Shown one piece after another: positions 61,901 to 64,000 of a stretch of DNA of 64,000 bases; position 1 is the stretch's first letter; each line of letters begins with the position of its first letter. A program made the position numbers and the translations under genes. The stretch comes from Agelas oroides. Lineage: Eukaryota; Porifera; Demospongiae; Agelasida; Agelasidae. The stretch is taken from contig OX422187.1 in the NCBI GenBank assembly GCA_949130485.1, forward strand, positions 11,105,398 through 11,169,397. Reading direction: 5' to 3'. The notes under the pieces were generated by a model. It was not told where the DNA came from and did no database searches. It saw only the letters and a program-made list of their open reading frames with translations.

Positions 61901-63865
61901 CATCTGATTGAGACCTGAAAGTGCACATCATGTGGAAACAATGGTTCTCCACATTGGCTTCATCATAGGATGTGGCTGCAAGTGTACTATGAACCCTTCC
62001 TAAACAGGATATGACATAAGTCTTGATCTAAACAGGAAGAAGCATGCAGGAAGTGTAACATTATATCATATCATTTTCAAAATGGATTTTCTTAACACTG
62101 TGGACATGTATGTCACATCCCAAGTGCTGGTGTTAACAGTGTGATTGAAGGGTACACTTAGACACCATTTGATTCACATTAAATTGATTGGACACATTAA
62201 TGCCAACAATTAGGCTGCCTGTATACAATGTATGTACTTCAATTGTTAAAGGGTACACTTAGATGACTTGTTTTGGACACAGTTAATTCAATATTGTTTC
62301 TTGATGCCAACAATTAGCCTCCCCATGTACAAGTTGTTGCAGTGTGTACGTCGTAGGGATTCACCCAGTTGATGCAATGTGTGTAGTAAGTACTGTGTGC
62401 AGAAATTCATGTTAAAGGTGTATAGATATTGACTTCATCCTCCTGATTGATGAAACGTTAGCTAAATATCATAGCTGTCTACAAATAATGATGCATACCT
62501 GAGCATGTTGAAGATGTGTCAGTAGAATCACTCCCAGATTGTCATCCTCTTCTACAGGCAGTCGTGTGGGACATTCGCCACTGTGCTCTTGTGTGGAGGT
62601 TGGAGGGCCACCGGGGAGCTGTTTTTGCAGTGGACCTGGACAATCTTGCTAGGATAGCCTTCACTGCATCAGGAGACAAGGTAGAGTATATAGCCAAGGT
62701 AGTCCAGCAGTGCACAAGAGTATAGTCAAGGTAGTTCAGCAATTGCCTTCACCACACTCTAGGGGGTCAAGTAATATTAGAGCAACCTTCAATGTGTGGA
62801 TGTTTGTGGTGTAAACTAAACCCACATATTGAACAGCCGAGTAGGCTATAGCAACATTTATCCTATGATCAGGGTGTACTCTAGCCACTATGTAAACCTG
62901 CTTTATAATAATTGTGTCTAGTTACTACTGTACTTGTATAGACCATAATGTACAGATTTAGCCCAACTCATGCAGAAGCAGAGTCACTGTAGCCTTGTTC
63001 CCAGGCCACTCCCAGAATTTCTCGCAGCCACAGCAGCGAGGTAAATCTGGAAGTAGGAACGAGGCTAGTGTCACTGTTTGCCAATGGTCAAGTCAAGCTT
63101 TTTTGACCACTACCCAAGTACTTAATTTTTCAGCTTTGCATGACACGCTAATCTTGTATTCTCCAGATAGTAAACGGTATATCGAAGTGTTCACTGTTGC
63201 CTTTCCTATCTGCAGACCATCTTGCAATGGAGCATGGAGAGTGGTCACTGTCTCAGGGTGATCAAAGCTAGTGAATCTCACCCCATCATGGCAATGCATT
63301 GGCACAATGTAAGCCATCATCATACAGTTAGTCCTGTTCCCAAACCACCTTCATCCCAGTTCCATACCATGCACTAACTATGACTTACAGTACTAGAGGG
63401 ATATAGGCTGAGAACAAGTCTTGAGTGGGATAGATTTTCTGAAGGTGCATGTACTGTAGCTGGGTGTGATTATATACACTGTTTACTACGATGTGTATAT
63501 GTAGGGTTACTTGGCTAGCAGTGCTGGACATGTGGTTACACTATGGGTTGCCCACAATGGGAGAAAACTGCTTGAGCTGAAAGGACACGAAGACAGGTAT
63601 GAATCAGAAGTTCATGAGGAAAGTAGACAAATGAAACCTATATGTGAGGGCTTTATTTACTATTAAAAGGTAGCAAGGATACCACTAATTAAGGCTTTAC
63701 ATGCACACAGTCATTCCTGCTTCCAAGATGGCTGGGGATCAAATATATATGCCTACTTCTTAGGGTGGAGTCTGTACAGTTGAAGGTGTATGACTGCAAG
63801 AGACATTCAGGGTTGTTACTCAGTGCTAGCAGAGACAAGACAGTCAAGTATTGGGACACTAGGAG
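49998..63865 (+). CDS. F-box/WD40-repeat protein, at least 20 exons, continues past the right edge
   Basis: Traced exons: 49998-50168, 50252-50317, 51031-51162, 51489-51533, about 51946-52076, 52160-52286, 53744-53804, 53976-54058, 54545-54646, 55173-55200, 55240-55357, 56078-56140, 56392-56443, 56878-56949, 57035-57066, 57540-57621, 62558-62680, 63216-63308, 63505-63596 and 63764-63865. The helical region CQQQEILQLVVCNLDQRELY leads into an F-box, DFISQLPEPLACRILSLVPP, then WKELFIDDLRLKRNWRRGRC, the typical bridge to the WD propeller. WD blades follow, e.g. NLLISGSGDQCIKIWN, TLEGHSGTVWALQQKKELLI and ASRDKTVKYWDTR. It would be an SCF ubiquitin-ligase substrate receptor. It looks nearest to the FBXW10 group, but I am not sure. 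Phases fail around 51.9 and 52.3-53.7 kb, so one or two exons are missing there. The gene has no stop inside the window. Confidence 0.82.
50504..50899. mobile_element. Foldback element, 396 bp, with perfect 9-bp target duplication
   Basis: The ends TAGTCTCTCAAGCCCGACCC and GGGTCGGGCTTGCGAGACTA belong to inverted arms of about 80 bp. The flanks CCTCTATAC (50495-50503) and CCTCTATAC (50900-50908) are identical. It lies in intron 2 of the F-box/WD gene. The TAG start and 9-bp duplication are shared with the TAGCCTCG family. Confidence 0.9.
51685..51790 (+). repeat. tRNA-derived SINE-like copy
   Basis: Contains GGCAGCTCAAGCCAGG, then CCTGGGTTTGATTCTCC (B-box-like), then a tail with TTCATTTCCTC. 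It parallels the better copy at 53.6 kb. Intronic in the F-box/WD gene. Confidence 0.6.
53228..53276. mobile_element. Short foldback MITE copy
   Basis: TAGCCTCATTCCTAGAC at the left and GTCTGGGAACGAGGCTA at the right, 49 bp in all. No clear target duplication remains. Confidence 0.7.
53576..53674 (-). repeat. tRNA-derived SINE with intact A and B boxes
   Basis: On the minus strand it begins GGCTGTCATGGCTCAGTGG (A box) and continues with a 5-bp anticodon-like stem CTGGC/GCCAG around the loop GGCTCAA. The B box follows as GGGTTCGACAGCC, then the closing strand GACTGCC, which pairs 6 of 7 with the start. After it comes a TTTTCACTTTCCTCTATTTTC tail, cut at its end, which is shared with other copies. 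The tail and copy number mark it as a SINE, not a working tRNA gene. Confidence 0.75.
54067..54485. mobile_element. Long foldback MITE, 419 bp, inserted at a splice donor
   Basis: Left end TAGCCTTGTTCCCACGTC, right end CTGGGAATGAGGCTA. The two halves are inverted copies almost throughout, including CCAGTTTTTGATCACTTGC against its inverse. The 8-bp duplication GTGAGACA (54059-54066 and 54486-54493) is the splice donor of the exon that ends at 54058. Confidence 0.9.
55036..55165. repeat. Tandem repeat of about 45 bp, 2.5 copies
   Basis: Unit CACACTCACAAGCCATTCAG continuing with CGTGCTTTAT. The third copy is degenerate. It lies directly upstream of the short exon at 55173 and supplies its acceptor region. 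Confidence 0.8.
56746..56817. mobile_element. Foldback MITE, 72-bp perfect hairpin with 10-bp duplication
   Basis: TAGCCTCGTACCCAGGCC to GGCCTGGGTACGAGGCTA with fully matching arms around GACGTC. The flanks ATGTTTGCTG (56736-56745) and ATGTTTGCTG (56818-56827) are identical. Intronic in the F-box/WD gene, 60 bp before the exon at 56878. Confidence 0.93.
57395..57509 (+). repeat. SINE-like copy with inverted tails
   Basis: The tRNA-like core (GGCGGCTCAAGCTAGG, CCTGGGTTTCGTGCCCC) lies between TTATGAGGTGAAAATAGAGG and the inverse CCTCTATTTTCACCTCATAA. It lies in the F-box/WD intron. Confidence 0.65.
58145..58270. repeat. Perfect 63-bp tandem duplication upstream of the kinase-Kelch gene
   Basis: 58145-58207 and 58208-58270 are identical, starting CACCCGCTCAAGCTCCCCCG. 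It ends 139 bp before the kinase ATG, so it may lie in its promoter. Confidence 0.95.
58410..61260 (+). CDS. Protein kinase-coiled coil-Kelch fusion, 2 exons, nested gene
   Basis: Exons 58410-59651 and 60277-61260 give 741 residues; phase is 0 at the join. The kinase (about residues 18-300) has the glycine loop GKGSYATV (26-33), Lys47 in CAARK, Glu67 in SECSML, the catalytic loop HGDLTANN (143-150, Asp145), DVG in place of DFG (163-165) and PPEAL in the APE position. It looks TKL-like and probably active. Residues about 320-410 are a long Glu/Gln/Lys-rich coiled coil. The second exon encodes Kelch repeats, e.g. GKMVYFGSG, YESTENTSN, SCGGIIL, CYFLGGFT, CLLALGGSD and LMIMGGMG. It could be a cytosolic scaffold-kinase whose Kelch propeller chooses partners; that is inference. 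The gene lies on the same strand inside the F-box/WD intron 57622-62557. I chose the ATG at 58410 because nothing upstream offers a better start. Confidence 0.9.
59832..60130. mobile_element. hAT-like MITE, about 300 bp, with 8-bp target duplication
   Basis: The ends GGGGCGGCGGAAC and CTTCCGCCACCCCT are imperfect inverted copies. The flanks GGTGCTCA (59824-59831) and GGTGCTCA (60131-60138) are identical 8-bp duplications, the length used by hAT trans­posons. It fills half of the kinase-Kelch intron. Confidence 0.85.
61261..62557. other. 3' flank of the kinase-Kelch gene within the host intron
   Basis: Contains the probable 3' UTR, with AATAAA at 61714-61719 as a candidate polyadenylation signal, and a degenerate foldback fragment near 61845-61882 ending GGGAATGAGGCTA. 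No further gene is seen before the host exon at 62558. Confidence 0.45.
62990..63067. mobile_element. Foldback MITE with 9-bp target duplication
   Basis: TAGCCTTGTTCCCAGGCC at the left and GGAACGAGGCTA at the right. The flanks GAGTCACTG (62981-62989) and GTGTCACTG (63068-63076) differ at one position. Intronic in the F-box/WD gene. Confidence 0.8.
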
Positions 63866-64000
63866 GTAAGCAACAAGCTACCCTGTCGCAGCCTCATCGT
63901 CAAATCAGAATTCAGTAATCCAGAAATATAAGCTAGCCTTTCTCTATATTGTTTGTTAGGCCAACTTTAGGTGTTCCCTATAGGTTAACTTGTACATGCA
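63866..64000 (+). other. Intron of the F-box/WD gene at the window edge
   Basis: The donor AG-GTAAGC at 63866 opens an intron that runs out of the window. Further WD repeats and the stop codon should lie to the right. Confidence 0.6.

Overview
This is a gene-dense stretch of an animal nuclear genome. Genes are interrupted by many short GT-AG introns, lie on both strands, and sit among simple repeats and small DNA transposons. A sponge is my best guess, by inference only: an intronless GABA-B-type receptor, an intronless sulfatase, a kinase-coiled coil-Kelch fusion, very short intergenic gaps and a ciliary dynein-like gene together suit a demosponge or a similar early-branching animal. No marker fixes the species.

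Layout. An intronless class C GPCR lies at 248-2599 (+). A DEG/ENaC channel with one internal frameshift follows at 4194-5770 (-). Positions 6100-34510 (-) hold one very large dynein heavy-chain-like gene, probably DNHD1-like. I could chain 46 of its exons by splice site, with reading phase checked at the junctions I list between about 6.1 and 27.2 kb. Its introns carry extreme microsatellites, including about 850 bp of (TCCC)n that ends in the acceptor AG. A perfect match to the RFX X-box lies upstream of its start. An intronless secreted sulfatase (35946-37490, +) follows.

The right half holds two head-to-head gene pairs. An SLC36/AVT-type amino-acid transporter (39046-44504, -) shares a 152-bp promoter gap with a small mitochondrial protein (44657-47452, +). 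A NUDT6-type Nudix hydrolase (47929-49910, -) shares an 87-bp gap with an F-box/WD40 gene (49998 to beyond the right edge, +). A same-strand kinase-coiled coil-Kelch fusion gene (58410-61260) is nested inside a 4.9-kb intron of the F-box/WD40 gene, in the middle of a WD repeat.

The window also holds a dispersed family of small foldback elements with TAG-initial inverted ends and 8-10 bp target duplications, a hAT-like MITE with an 8-bp duplication, and a tRNA-derived SINE family. One foldback element inserted 8 bp past an exon and duplicated the splice donor. I see no operon, CRISPR array, rRNA or functional tRNA. The genes do not form one pathway. Two themes recur: genes with likely ciliary regulation (X-box motifs) and splice sites embedded in microsatellites or MITE junctions.
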